A program made the position numbers and the translations under genes. A DNA stretch of 64,000 nucleotides, taken from assembly GCA_021234535.1 (NCBI GenBank), contig CM037840.1:14959415-15023414 (forward strand), in the 5' to 3' direction. Shown one piece after another: positions 50,290 through 63,275 of the stretch. Every line of letters begins with the position of its first letter. Within the stretch, counting starts at the first letter, position 1. Origin of the DNA: Stichopus chloronotus. Its lineage: Eukaryota; Echinodermata; Holothuroidea; Aspidochirotida; Stichopodidae. The notes below the pieces were generated by a model, which was not told where the DNA came from, did no database searches, and saw nothing but the letters and a program-made list of their open reading frames with translations.

Positions 50290-52377
50290 GTCTTCTGCTG
50301 ATTTGTCTTCCGTCAACCAGACTCCAGAGGTCACATGCTTCAAACCTGACTAATGGTTTTGCAGAGCCAAGAACCGTCATCCACCAACGAGATTCACACT
50401 GGAAGAACCAACGTGGTGGTTCTTACAAAATCCAAGAACCTGACGAGTTAACCATACCGGCTCAGACGTCGCCCTGGATAAAAAGGACTGCGCCAGCCAC
50501 TGCGTCCTCAGGGTGTGCTGGTGTCATCAACAGGGCAGGAAAATTTACACCTATGGAGATCGAGAGTATCCAGAGACAATTAACCTGCCACGAGGAACAA
50601 CAACTACACAATCATCAGGAAATAAGGTAACATACCCCAATCGGTGGAAGAACCCCTGTAAGTCCAGCCTGAGAGAATCCCACCAGAGGGAACCCCATCA
50701 GAGGGAACGCTTGCCAGAGAAATGATAAATGAGATGGCTGCAATGAGGATGATGGAAGTGCGGTCGCGTGTCCGGATATTCAAACGGTCCGACCCACAAC
50801 TGTAGCAGCTGGTGAAAGAAGCAAACATAGCTGTCCAGAGCATCCCGACAAAGAACATCACAGAGACAAACCTGCTGATTTACTCCACAGCCAAAACAAT
50901 AGCAAGAAGGATCTAGGGAGGTGAATGGGCAAAGAAACCCACCAAACCCCAGACACCGCCATGGAGAAGACTAGAAAAGAAAATTGCACAGGCACGGTGA
51001 TACATCAGCAAGCTGCAACCTGCAAAACGAGGCCGAACCAAACTGACAGACGACCTGAAACAAAGGTACTGGTTAGATCAAGTGCAATGGTTGTGGTTGA
51101 AAAAGATGACCGGTCTTCACCAAATAATGACTCAGCTGCAACAGATTATAGATGACCCAACTACCCTCCCCAAATGGCTGACAAATGGTCGAACCACCTT
51201 CATTCAGAAAGATCCAGCAAAAAGCAACGCCCCCTCCAACTATTGGTCAATCACATGCCTTCCTACCACATGGAATACTTGCAGATGGAGTAATGGCTCA
51301 CCTACGCCGGCAAAACACCCTGACGGAAGAACAAAAAGGAATCAAGCATGGGAATAGAGGCACCAAAGACCAGCTAATCATAGACAAAGTGGTATGTAAG
51401 GATTCCAGAACCCGTCACACCAACCTGGCAGTGGCATGGATTGACTATTAGAAAGCCTATGACTCAGTGCCCCACTCGTGGATAATAGAGGCCATGCGGA
51501 TGCACAACAGGATCTGCATTCTCATAGAAGAATCCATGCTGCCAAACTGGGCCACCGACTTAACTGCCGATGTGGGCTATTCCAAGGAGACGCCCTCTCA
51601 CCACTGCTGTTCTGTGTGGCCATCAACCCTCTCAGCCAAATACTCAGGAACTCTGGACTTGGATACACACTACGATCGGGTCACACAATACACCTTCTCC
51701 TGTACATGGACAATGATCAACACAGTCCCAATCTTCAGTGATGATATCGGCATGAAGTTCGGCCTTGAGAAATGTGGCAGGCCCATCATCAAGAGAGGGA
51801 AGGTGGTAGCCACGCAGGGCCTAATCCTATACTTAGGTAAGATCAGAGACGTTGAAGAAGAAAAAGGATACAAGTACCTCGGTATCCTGCAGGGCATGGA
51901 AAACCTCCAGAAACAAGTAAAGGCCAACACCATCAAGACCAATACTAAGAGGATCAGGCAAGTCAAGAAAACAAAGTTAAATGGACAGAACAAGATCCAG
52001 GCCATTAATACATATGCCATGCCAGTTGTCAGCTACACTTCAGGAATAATTGAGTGGACACATACAGAGATGAAGGAGTAGGAAACTCCTGAACATGTAC
52101 AGGCTCTGCCTCTCAAGACACCAGGGCGGTAGAGGTCACAACTACGGAGATGACGTACAAGTGGCTCTCCTGCACACGCTTGAAAATGGAGACAGAAGAG
52201 CTCATCACAGCTGCTCAAGATCAGGCACTTAACACAATAAGTCCCCAAACCAAAATCATGAAAGTGACAACTGACAGTAAGTGCCGAATGTGCAAAGAAA
52301 CAGATGAGACCGTGAGCCACCTCGTGGCTGGATGCCATCAACTTGCAGCAACTGAATATCTGGAGAGGCGTAATAAA
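50290..52377 (+). pseudogene. R2-like LINE with reverse transcriptase, multiply broken
   Basis: Reading frames switch many times. Recognisable in order: a 5' block shared with 57950-58010 (CTGCGCCAG, TGCG, ATCAGG words) near 50460-50520; an N-terminal region with LLIYSTAKTIARRI; the RT start LPKWLTNGRTTFIQKDPAK and NYWSITCLPT; then EEQKGIKHGNRGTKDQLIID; RT motif A in AVAWIDY(stop)KAYDSVPHSWI with the catalytic Asp; motif B remnant around FQGDALSPLLFCVAINPLS; and motif C as LLYMDND, where a YMDD box is expected. A late block is the intact CCHC knuckle KCRMCKETDETVSHLVAGC and TEYLERRNKVA. The downstream endonuclease is missing: the copy ends at a (GT)n run. Clearly inactive. Confidence 0.8.
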
Positions 52378-52385
52378 GTAGCACT

Positions 52386-53615
52386 TTGTGTGTGTGTGTG
52401 CGTCCGGACATGTCCAAATTGTGGTTTTTCCAGAATACTTTGAAAAGCATATGAGCGATTAAGTTGATACTTGGTAAGGTTGTGCATGATTCCAATATGT
52501 GTGAGATGTGTTAGTTGTATGGTGAATTGAGTCACTTTTGCTGATTTTTTTTTTTTTTAAAAAGCCAATTTTGCCCCAAAATTTGTATTTCCAGCATATC
52601 TTGAGAACTATTAGACCAATTAACTTAACGTTTGTTTAGGACTTACCTGAAAACACATAGTTCAAGGTAATATTACAGTAATGGTAAATCCAGTGAAATT
52701 TGCTGATTTGGGAGGAAAAAAGCCAATTTTGTGCCAAAATTGGTATTTCCAGCATATCGTGAAATGTATTTGAGCACTTGATGCACAATTTTGCAAGGAC
52801 TTACTTGAGAATATAATATTCAAGGTATATCACTTTTGTACTAAAGAGAGTGAAATTTGCTGATTTTTTAGGAAAGAAAAGACAATTTTGCCCCCAAATT
52901 TGTATTTCCACCATATCTTGAGAGCTAATTAAGCATAATACGCAAAATTTTGCAAGGCCTTTCCTGTGAACACAATAATGAAGATACAGTAATGAAGATA
53001 CAGTATATTACTCTCATAGTAAACTGGTGAAATTGTATGATTGTTTGGTAACAAACTTCGAGCCAGCATCTGGGTCAATAGACACCACCTTTTTAACTTT
53101 AGCCAAAACATCTTTAGCAGAACTGGCCCCTGTGGATAATGTCTTTTATGAGAACATTATTTTTAAGTCAAACTAGAATTTTAGCAGAACCAGGCCCTGC
53201 ACAGGTAAATAGGAGACTTATGTTTAAATACCAGTACAAGGATACTCTTATATCCTGCCCCTAACTCTAACCACTAAGCCTAACCTACATGGAATAACCA
53301 AATGTTATAATTGTGTTATGTAGCGTAATATGCACATATACATTTGAGCCATTAGTTATCGTTACTTGAGCCTAGTATCACCAAGCTATGACCTTAATAT
53401 TGCTACCTTACAGTAGATATCAGTATTGAGATGTTTACCACCAGCTTATGCTTTAAGAATGTTATCACTCATTACAACCAGTTCCCCGAACTACGTCTCC
53501 GTGAGATGTGGTTGCAGTAAGTTATTACAAATCCCTATGTGCAAGCCTTGTATTTAGATCAATGCATGTTGGCGGTGAGATACGCAACTCCATGGATTGC
53601 CCTCTTGTTATAATT
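52386..53615 (+). repeat. composite repeat, 3' part with three internal subunits
   Basis: Directly repeats 59718-61105. It starts at a (GT)n run followed by GCGTCCGG. It contains three tandem subunits of about 155-185 bp, each beginning TTTGCTGATTT and holding AAGCCAATTTTG and GTATTTCCAGCATATC. It ends with the shared CATGGATTGCCCTCTTGTTA. No open frame is conserved. Confidence 0.8.
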
Positions 53616-53695
53616 ATTGTTAATATCATTATTATTAATAATAATAATAACATTAATAATGATCATATATAGTCATAATGATAATAATATGCATA
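53616..53695. repeat. AT-rich simple repeat
   Basis: (ATT/AAT)n run containing the inverted ATTATTATTAATAATAATAAT motif, separating the composite repeat from the next LINE. Confidence 0.65.
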
Positions 53696-56330
53696 TCTTA
53701 AAGAGGCCAGAGCAGCCCTTCATTCTCTTTATGATTATAAACTGAATGGTATAATACTGAGATCACGTGCTCGGTGGAGGGAAGAAGGGAAAAAGAATCA
53801 AAATCATTTTCTTAAATTAGAACATAAAAATAAAACTTTAAGCACCATTAAGGAACTGGTTTTAAATGATGGCAGTTCAATATATTCGTCTAATATGTAA
53901 TACCTAATACTCTTTCTAATATCTTAGGAGAAGCTAGACGCTTTTACATTATGTTGTATACTAAAAATAGAAACGTCAACCCAAGTTCGATTTTCAACAA
54001 TGTTGTTTATAATTGTAGGATTCTCGGTATGGAAGAACAACTTATATGTGAAAGTCTTCTCACTTTAAATGAGTGTAGTAACTCTTTGTTCAGTATGTCG
54101 TGTAAAAAAGCACCGGGTACTGATGGTCTTCCCACCGAATTTTATAAAACCTTTTGGAACGAAGTAGGTAATCTTGTTGTTAATTCCTTTAACCATGCTT
54201 TCGAGGGAGGTTATGTTTCGGATGAACAAGGTAGAGCAAGCGTTACACTTACACCTAAGCCTCAAATGGATCATCGTTACTTAAAGAACTGGTACTCTAA
54301 TGCATTATTAAATACAGAGTATAAGATTGTTGCTAAATGCCTTGCCAACCGTATGAAAAAGGTCCTCCCTGAAATTATCAGTCCAGAACAATCAGGCTTT
54401 TTAAAAGGTAGTTACATCGGGGAGAATATCAGAAGTATTTTAGACCTCATTTAATATTGCCAGACTTACTCTGTTCCTGGAGCTCTTCTGTTCCTTGACT
54501 TTGAGAAGGCTTTCGACTGTCTTGATTGGGATTTTTTGCATAATACTCTTTCTTTCTTTAATTTTGGTAACGACTTTCACATCTGGATTAAGACACTTTA
54601 TAGCAACGTTTCCACCTGTGTATCAAACAATTGATTTTTTCCAAATATTTTAAGCTCTCGAGGGGCGTCCGCCAGGGCTGCCCTTTAAGCCCATACTTGT
54701 TTGTTACTTGTACTGAGATTCTGATCTCCCTGATTAATTCCAACGACAATATTCCTGGGATACGTCTCTCAAACAATCATATCAAAGTCTTACGCTGCGC
54801 TGATGATACAGTTTTTGTTACGGATGGTTCTGAAACTTCCATTAATGATAAAGTTGCTACCTTAAAAACATCTTCACAAGCGTCGGGTCTGACTTTGAAT
54901 TTCAAAAAATGCTTCTTTTTTCTTCTGGGCCCGTTACACCGTAACCCACCATTTTTCATTAGGAATTTCCGTATAACTGTTAGTAATGGGCCAATCACTT
55001 ACCTAGGTATTTCTTTTTCTCATAATGATGATTTTGTTTACTTGAATTATGCACCTAAATTATCACGAATTAAACTTTTTTTAATGTTTGGTCTACTAGG
55101 GACCTTACTCCAACTGGTAAAATTGTTATAATTAAGACATTTGCTATTTCGCAACTTGTTTACTTGCTCACAGTCCTTCCTAACCCACCAATTAAGTATT
55201 TTAATGAATTGAATACCATTTTTCGTAACTTTATCTGGTCTAAAAAACCTGACAAAATCAAACGTACGATTCTTGCTAATCAACGTGACGAAGGTGGGCT
55301 TAATATGATTAATTTAGAGCTTTTTCTAAATGTTTGAAATGTAAATGGGTGAAAATGTTCTTAGATGGCCGTCCCTCTTTTTGGAAACTATTGTTTAGTC
55401 ACGAATTGAGAGAGTACGGTGGTAAATTTCTTTTTGACTGTATTTTTTTTCAAAACAGACATTAATATTAACAATTTGTTTATCAGGGATGTTTGTAACG
55501 CATGGGCAGACTTTAGTTTCCGTCCTCCTGTAAATGATTATTCCAACCAGTCTATTTTAAATAATTCCTATATTAAAATAGACAAGAATATTGTGGTTTC
55601 AGAAATATTGCATAAAAAATGCACATTATATAAGAAATTTCTTCGATGAGGATGGCAGCTTGTTAAGCTATTTTTTCCTTAGTATTACTCATAACTTTCC
55701 TTTTACTTTGTATTATGGTATTATTAAGGCTATTCCCAGTTGTGGAAAACTTATGTCACCCATGTTGAAAAGGTAAACGAAAACACCACAAGACTTTTAT
55801 GTTTTACCACAAGTCCCCGTCCAAATAAGTTACTGTACAATTATTTTTCGTAAACGTTTTGTTCAACACCCCACAGCTACCCTAAAGTGGGAACAAATAT
55901 GTGGTAAGCCTCTTAACTGGAATAAAGTTTTTCTTTTACCATTTCAAGCCGATAGAGATGCAAAAATTCAATACTTACAATTCCGGTATATTCGCCGTTT
56001 ACTAACGACTAATTCTTTCTTGTGCAAAATCAACCACAGAGATTCTCCACTTTGTAATTTCTGCAACACTGCTAACCAATTGTTAGAACATTTATTTTGG
56101 TGTTGTAATATTACAAATTCTTTGTGGCATGAACTTTTTTGCGTTGGTTAAGACAAAATGTTGATTTCAATGAAAACATGGTTAATTTTTGTTATTTAGA
56201 CCAGAGTAAGCACCGAATTAATTTCCTTTTATTACATGCTAAGCATTTCATTTACAATTGTAAACTTCAAAATAGAGTACACATTATGTTTCGAATTTTA
56301 TTCATAAGTTTAAGTTTTTGTTGACAGTAG
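53696..56330 (+). pseudogene. L1/Tx1-like LINE reverse transcriptase, degraded
   Basis: A 5'-truncated ORF2 with frameshifts and stops. In order: NGIILRSRARWREEGKKNQN (linker before RT); KKAPGTDGLPTEFYKTFWNE; ALLNTEYKIVAKCLANRMKK; ISPEQSGFLKGSYIGENIR; motif A LFLDFEKAFDCLDWDFL; motif B RGVRQGCPLSPYLF; motif C RCADDTVFVTDG, with Cys in place of the usual Tyr/Phe before ADD; then LTLNFKKC. The 3' part keeps a C-terminal knuckle CNFCN(x8)EHLFWCC near 56056 and LLHAKHFIYN near 56230. The style is that of the L1/Tx1 clade with an APE endonuclease, which is not present here. An (AAT)n run at about 56417-56441 may be its tail. Confidence 0.8.
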
Positions 56331-56966
56331 AGTGTTTTATCCTGAAAAAGAATAACAGAGATGTGATTTGAAGGTACAATTGTAAAATCTCACGAAACGA
56401 AAACAAGAAACAAGCTGAAAAAATAATAATAATAATAATAATTTTTTCCTCTCAGTTATTATTTTATCTTGAACTTTCTTATTTTACAATATCTACCGTC
56501 CTACAAGTAATAACTGGCTGTAAGAATTAAAACATGATATAAACATTTACCTCTTTTCATGATTACACAGAACTGGTAACCAACCCTACTATGGTTTCAG
56601 TGGTATGCATTCATAATTTGAAAAGGAATAGGCTATATCTGAACAAGGGACCATTAATCAATCGAGTAAACAATGAGAAAAAAACATACAGTTGAACATG
56701 AATTTTCTCCGTCTTCCATAAACTTAGAACTGGACCATAATATTTTGCAAAGCATATACATATTAAACATGTAAACACGCTTGAACGGGTAAAGCGCTGT
56801 GAGGGGAGGGCGATCTGATTGACTGTACATTAGTATCGCCTAACAGGAAATGAAACCTTAATAATACAGACAGCTTATAATCGGATGACTGGATATTACA
56901 AAAATACCCTGGGCGTAATCAAAATACTATAGGTCGATATGACGCGAGACGAATAAAACAAAAGCC
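56331..56966. other. LINE 3' flank, nothing else recognised
   Basis: AT-rich, contains an (ATA)n run at about 56417-56441. Confidence 0.4.
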
Positions 56967-57720
56967 TTAAAAATGTAGGATAAGACCACAGCGACCAAAA
57001 GCTTCTTTGAAATCTTTACAGCTAATACAACTTTTCGTCCTTTTTTGGCCATAAATGTAAATATGCTTTTCGACTAGAAGAGCAAACTGAAACTTGTATA
57101 AAAACTCAATATAATACAAAGTCTTATTTTGACGCTTCATACTAAAAATGAAATATTTCAACTGCAAGATAAGAAAATTACATGAAAGTTACCTTTGATA
57201 ACCAATTGAAAGAAAATGTCGTCTTTTGAAAAATGAAAATTAGAGCCAAACAAACAAGCAACAACATCACTGATAAATGAAGCTACATGATTACTCGCCA
57301 CAAAGAAATGAAGTAGTGTTTCGACCTCAGCATTACAAAAATGACATAAATCGGAGTCAGAAATACCCATTAATTTTAAAAGTCTATTCGTTGGGAGGAT
57401 TCTGTGGAGAAATCGGAACTGGAAAAAAGAAAGTTTCCGAGGCAGAGCACCACGACATACTGAAAATACTATCCCACTCTTCAGTAGTTAATGGGGGAAC
57501 TCAGCATTCCATTTTGTAAGAGCTGTGGGATCAACAGCGACTTTATCCAGATACTAAGACCGGTATACAAGTTGAGAAATACAGCTTGATTGCATGATTT
57601 TATCAAAGAAATCAATGCAGGGGCTATTAAAAATAGTCTCAGAACAGCCAGACTGCTTCCAGTGGATAGGAATACTCTGAATGTGTGTCTAATAAAAGAA
57701 GAAAAAACAATCAATCAAGA
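56967..57720 (-). pseudogene. LINE ORF2 C-terminal remnant, - strand
   Basis: On the - strand one frame reads DKVAVDPTALTKWNAEFPPL, TTEEWDSIFSMSW, FFFQFRFLHRILPTNRLLKL and then the knuckle LCHFCNAEVETLLHFF, the C-terminal layout of L1/Tx1-type LINEs (W...W...FRFLHRILPTN...C..C...H). Before it, in another frame, NLYTGLSIWIK; after a stop and frame change, LVEKHIYIYGQKRTKS. It is related to, but distinct from, the + strand LINE ending at 56.33 kb. Confidence 0.7.
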
Positions 57721-57899
57721 CTCACAAAATCAAGGTTTACTCAGAATTCAAGGTAAGATCTGGTTACTGTCATACAAAAAATATCAGAATCACATCTCAA
57801 AGACTTTCAGTTGCCCAGACAAATCAACTTCCAGAAAATGACCCCCTATTAACATGGGGAAATTTGAAAGAGGACACCTTCAAAAAAAATAATTCTGGT
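57721..57899. other. unassigned sequence between LINE fragments
   Basis: No recognisable motif in any frame. Confidence 0.3.
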
Positions 57900-58330
57900 A
57901 CCTCCACATCCATCTATAAAATGGAGAATTCAAAGATTGAGACAATCAGATGTCGCCCGGATCAACAAGGTCTGCGCCAGTCGTTGCGCCATCAGGACGC
58001 GATGGTGAAAAATGGGCTCCTGGAGGTAAACCTACCACTAGGAGGAAATGGACACATGACGAAACTAGGGAAGTCATGAATTGCTACTACTTGAGGGAAA
58101 GTAGATAAGTACCAAGACTTGAAACTAGAAATACAGAGAATGTGGAGATTGAATCAAAGCAAGGCACTTGGAGCAAACATCAACAACCTAGAGAGAGACA
58201 CCTACAACACATCCCTGGTAAACAGAAAGTGAAACAACTACTAGGTACTGCTTACATCCTCAGAAGGATACTCGATCTCCCAGAGTCCGGGTAGGACTTC
58301 TAGATCAGAGTTAAAACACATAACAACGTA
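57900..58330 (+). pseudogene. R2-like LINE, N-terminal fragment
   Basis: A block at about 57950-58015 (ATGTCGCCCGGAT, TGCGCCAGTCGTTGCG) is homologous to about 50465-50525 in the other R2-like copy. It is followed by RKWTHDETREVMNCYYLRES, the start of the Myb-like N-terminal DNA-binding region of this LINE group, and then by frameshifted remains (RLEIQRMW). No reverse transcriptase follows, so this is a 3'-truncated piece. Confidence 0.6.
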
Positions 58331-59455
58331 GAAGGTGAGAAAGAAATAATAATTAGAAGAATGAGATTTATATAGCCTAATATAAGTACAATAGTCTAAT
58401 ATAAGTACAATCAAATCAAACCTATGATTTTCAAGAATGTTCAGTTGTTATTGTTTCACATGAGATTAGGCCATTCAAAGGCCCACGTAGATGTAATACC
58501 TCCATGATAGGACGGACCCTCCTCGCAACCTTCCAGGTGACCCTCATCAGACCTTCCTTGGAGACAGATTACCTCGATGTGGCCACTATTGACCGTCTGC
58601 CTGACCTTTGAAGACGAACTGTGATCTCCGTGTGGTCACCTAAATGACACCCCCAGCAATGTAACAATGATTGGGGCAAGAATGACTATTGGGGGTACCA
58701 TAGCACCTTATTGACCTTAACATTAGGGCATTATTGGCTACAATGTTGTGACATTGTTGGTCAAATTGTCGTAATATTACCGATTACAATATAATGTGAC
58801 ATTATTGGTTAGTTGTGACATTATTAGTTGAGTTACGTGTTTATAACTTCACAAATCTGAAATTATCATAGGTTCTGACATTATTGGTCAGTTTTGACAT
58901 AACTGGTTCAATTAAAGCAGTATTCAGGTAAACTTTGGAGGAAATTCTTAGCATCCCCTCCAACTCCCTCTTCCCAAACCACTTCCCGCATATATAGTAG
59001 AAAGATAATGCAGAGCTTTCTAGTCCATTGCATACGTTACCATAGATTGAATAGTGTCCCAGACTGATCGAGCACTTGAAACTGACTTAGTTAAGAATAA
59101 TGGAATAATCTTTCCCAAAGTAGGCCTGAATCTATTCCACATTTTTGTATGCATGTCCATTAGTAAAGCCATGAAGTGTACGTATTCTGCATTACGTGTA
59201 CTGATAAAAAAAAAAAAAATCAGCCTTTAGTAGCAGAAAACTTTGCTTTTGGATACTTTACTCATTTGTGTGTACATTTGAGCGCACAATAACCTACCCA
59301 TTAAATTCAACACATCGCAACTATAAGGATGATAAAAGACTACAATTACAACTCTAAAAAAAGTAAATACGTAGAAACCAGTAAACTGGAGCTTGATTAA
59401 AGGACAATTACAGCTTTAAGTATCCCAAATACTCTTAATGCTTCATATACATTTG
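58331..59455. other. intergenic repeats, no gene
   Basis: Contains a degenerate repeat of GTGACATTATTGGTT units at 58720-58915 and an A13 run near 59207. No gene recognised. Confidence 0.4.
58720..58915. repeat. degenerate GTGACATTATTGGTTxx tandem repeat
   Basis: At least six variants of (G/C)TGACATTATTGGT with spacers of 5-20 bp. Confidence 0.6.
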
Positions 59456-61105
59456 TATCTCATTGCCCTATAGGGGCTAGATGAGATATTGAATAGTCAC
59501 TTGGCTAGTGGAGCTATTTATTGTACAGTGCAGCCAAGAGAAAAGGTTGCATGGAAACGCTTGGAGTGGATGAGTAGCGGCACCCCATGGGTACCCCATG
59601 GTAGAGTGACCATGGGTACAGGAGAGTCCTGTTGGGTGGTATAAATGAAAATGTGTCCGTGCCGTGGGTGCGCGTGCGCGCTTGCATGTGTGTGTGTATG
59701 TGTGTGTATGGGTGAGTGTGTGTGTGCGTCCGGGCCTGTCAAAATTGTGGTTTTTCCTGAATAGTGTGAAAAGCGTATGAGCGATTAAGTTGAAACTTAG
59801 TAGAGTTGGGCATGATGCCAATATGTGCGAGATGTATTAGTTGTATGGTAAATTGAGTCAAATTTGCTGATTTTTTAGAAAAAAGGCCAATTTTGCCCCA
59901 AAATTGGTATTTCCAGCATATCTTGAGAAGTATTTGAGCATTTAATGCAAAATTTTGCAAAAACTTAACTGAGAATGAAATATTCAACGTGTACTCACCT
60001 GAGAATACATTGTCCAACATAATATTACCGTAATGATAAATCTACTGAATTTTGCTGATTTTTGGAGGAAAAAAGCCAATTTTGCCCCCAAATTTGTATT
60101 TCCAGCGTATCTTGAGAACTATTAGACCAATTAACTTAAAGTTTTCTTACGAGTTACCTGAAAACACATAGTTCAACATAATATTACAGTAATGGTAAGT
60201 CCAGTGAAATTTGCTGATTTTGGAGGAAAAAAAGCCAAGTTTGTCCCAAAATTGGTATTCCCAGCATATCTTGATGTGTTCGAGCATTTAATGCACAATT
60301 TTGCAAGGACTTACTTGAGAATGTAATATTCAAGGTATATCACTTTTGTATTAAAGAGAGTGAAATTTGCTGGTTTTTTTTAAAAGCCAATTTTACCCCA
60401 AAATATGTATTTCCACCATATCTTGAGAGCTAATTAAGCATTATACACAAAATTGCAAGGTTGTTCCTATGAACACAATAATGAAGATACAGTATATTAC
60501 TCTTATAGTAAACTGGTGAAACTGTATGATTGTTTGGTAACAAACTTCGAGCCAGCATCTGGGTCAATACTAGACACCACCCTTTTAACTTTAGCCAAAA
60601 CATCTTTAACAGAACTGGCCCCTGTGGATAATGTCTTTCATGAGAACAGTTTTTAAGTTAAACAATAACTTTAGCAGAATTAGGCCCTGCACAGGTAAAT
60701 GGGAGACTTATGTGCAAATACCCATAGAGGGATGCTCTTCTATCCTGCCCCTAACTCTAACCACTTACCCTAACCTACATGGAATAACCCAATGTTATAA
60801 TTGTGTTATGTAGCGTAATATGCACAGATTCATTTGAGCCATTAGCTATCGTTACTTGAGCCTAGTAGCACCAGCTATAACCTTAAGTTTGCTACCTTAC
60901 AGTAGATATCAGTATTGAGATGCTTACCACCAGCTCATGCTTGAAGGATGTTTGCCACTCATTTACAACCAGTTCCCCGAACTACGTCTCTGGGTGATGT
61001 GGTTGCAGTAAACTATTTACAAATCCCTATGTGCATGCGCTGTATTTAAGTCAGTGCATGTTGGCGATGAGATAAGCAACTCCGTGGATTGCCCTCTTGT
61101 TATTG
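59456..61105 (+). repeat. composite repeat, most complete copy
   Basis: Joins the part seen at 25714-25985 (left, to the (GT)n run at about 59685-59730) with the part seen at 52386-53615 (right). The right part has four tandem subunits beginning TTTGCTG at about 59863, 60050, 60210 and 60366, against three in the other copy. Then follows the unique tail with GAGCCAGCATCTGGGTCAAT, AACTGGCCCCTGTGGATAATG and TGGATTGCCCTCTTGTTAT. No long open frame, so probably non-autonomous. Confidence 0.8.
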
Positions 61106-63048
61106 TTATGTTATTTCAAAAACGGCACATAATTTAGCCTTTAATCATTTATTCGTTCTAGTCAGTCTTATCTGTGCAAGACGTAAAGATGTGATATCAC
61201 AATGGGAGATATGCTTTCACGAAAATCAAGCATCATTTTATGACATCTGAAACTTTAAGTTCTCAAACTTGCTAATAAAATTGGATTTTTGACTAAATGT
61301 GTGCGAAACTTAGTTTTTGGCAGTTGAGTCCACCCACTTGTCTTTTTTTCTACTTTTTGAAAAGTGACATCTAGGAGTGGATAACAACAAAACGGTTGAT
61401 TGATTTCGCTGCAGAAAACAACATGTAGTATTATGTAACAAAAAAGCCTACCAAACTTACGTGACTTTACTTGTACCAAAAACGAGTAATGCTAATAAAA
61501 TGTGCTCAGCTCATGACAAAAAAACATACGACTACTTCCTCCTGGGTAAAAAAAAAAAAAACAGGACAAAGAAGACAAGGACAAAAAACTGTTTAATAAA
61601 TGGAAAAGTTCGTGGTGTGTTGGTGGACATCGTCGAAATCTGTCGTCTGCTCTACAAATTCATTGAAAGGAATTGTGTAACTAGAATCCATATGACAAAC
61701 TAGGCGTAAATTTGGCTGTAGGAACTGCACATCGAAACAGCCACGTGTAAGTTGACTGACAGGTTTGAATGATTGAAGCTGCACTGAGCTTAGATAATCC
61801 TGCTCAAGGTGGGCGCAAAAGACCTTTGCCATAAGGCCAGGTCCACACCCCTCCTGAAAAGCCTGGATTGTTCTGTTTCATGTACATCAAAAGTCCACAG
61901 AAGGTGAGCAGTCTCTGTGCATTTTGCTCTTGTTGATGTGAGTTAACACTTAATACAAAATACTACTTCAATCCACTAAACACAATTTTCCGAATTGCTT
62001 ATCATTTTATTTTTAATATGAGAAAGAGAGCACTCAGGAAGGATAAGAAAATCATCGTATCGCAATGTAACTACTCTTGTTTGTCTTGTCTATAACCTAT
62101 CTAAAACGTCTGGCTGGATTCCCCGTATAATTTGATGTTCCCAAATTACAATTACACAATAAAAGTTTAGTTTATGTAAATACAATAAAGTAGAATAAAT
62201 TACTTGTACAATAAAGTGATGTTCTCTTTTAACATCACCAAACAGGATTCTTTAAAATAAACTTATAGCATTTCTTAGTTAAAAAAGATGAAAAAAATGT
62301 GATATATACTACGTACTATATAGTGTACTATGTGACAAATTGGTGTAGCATCGGTTGCAAATTCATCGAAAAATGTACGGCACAGCTACATTCAAGCAGG
62401 TATAGTGGAAGGAGTGTAAATGATGTCAACTAAAGACAGTTTCAAATCGAAACCGGGAAAATGCCACATCAAGTATGAAGAGAAAGGTACAAACAAAATT
62501 TTTTACATTTGATGTCGAAATGGCAGTATTTCAACATACAAACACATTTCAAAAAAAAGACCATTTATCATTGCTAAAATGTTATTACTGAAAAAATGAA
62601 ATAACATCGAAAAAGTTGAAATGCAGTGGAATATTACAAAAAAGCTGAAAAATTTCTAGAGAACGCTTGTTAGGTATACATACTATCAATGGCGAATGAA
62701 ATTCCGTGTCTGAATATGGATGTGATTTACATGTGTAAAATGCTCTCAAGTATTACGTATTTTACAAAACACAGTGGCATAAGAAAAATTATATGAAAAG
62801 GTAATTGCGGCTCGGTTTTGTTACAAGAAGAGTGTACATTCATTCTCGTTTTTAATGTAAACTTTACTGTTAGTATCAACAAACTTGTAAAATAGTTTGC
62901 AAGTTTACTCTCCGAATTGACAATTTTGAACTGTACACTGATTTAAAATTTATCGTATTCTCTCTCATTTTATTTATTTTTATTTATCATAACATTTACC
63001 ATAAAACATCTGGCTAGTCACCAGCAACATATTTTAGCACTGAAAGCC
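61106..63048. other. intergenic, AT-rich, nothing recognised
   Basis: Short open frames only. The 3' end of the membrane-protein gene on the - strand probably begins near 63049. Confidence 0.4.
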
Positions 63049-63054
63049 TTTATT
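63049..63054 (-). promoter_or_regulatory. candidate polyadenylation signal AATAAA
   Basis: AATAAA on the - strand, about 220 nt after the stop codon at 63276-63278. Confidence 0.35.
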
Positions 63055-63275
63055 GTTGACTGGAGCAGCATTACAGAATGTAGTTGATGTAATAAAGTCA
63101 GCAAAGTACAAGATACTTTTTCTCTGAAACGTACCCTAGATAGGAAAAACACAATCAGTTTGTAAATTCAAATAAATTTTGGTGATTTGTTGTTCATTAG
63201 TAAGCAAATGAATTGTACTTCTTTTGACCAAAAGGAACAATGTCTAAATGCATTGCGTAGTTCCACAGTGTCCAG

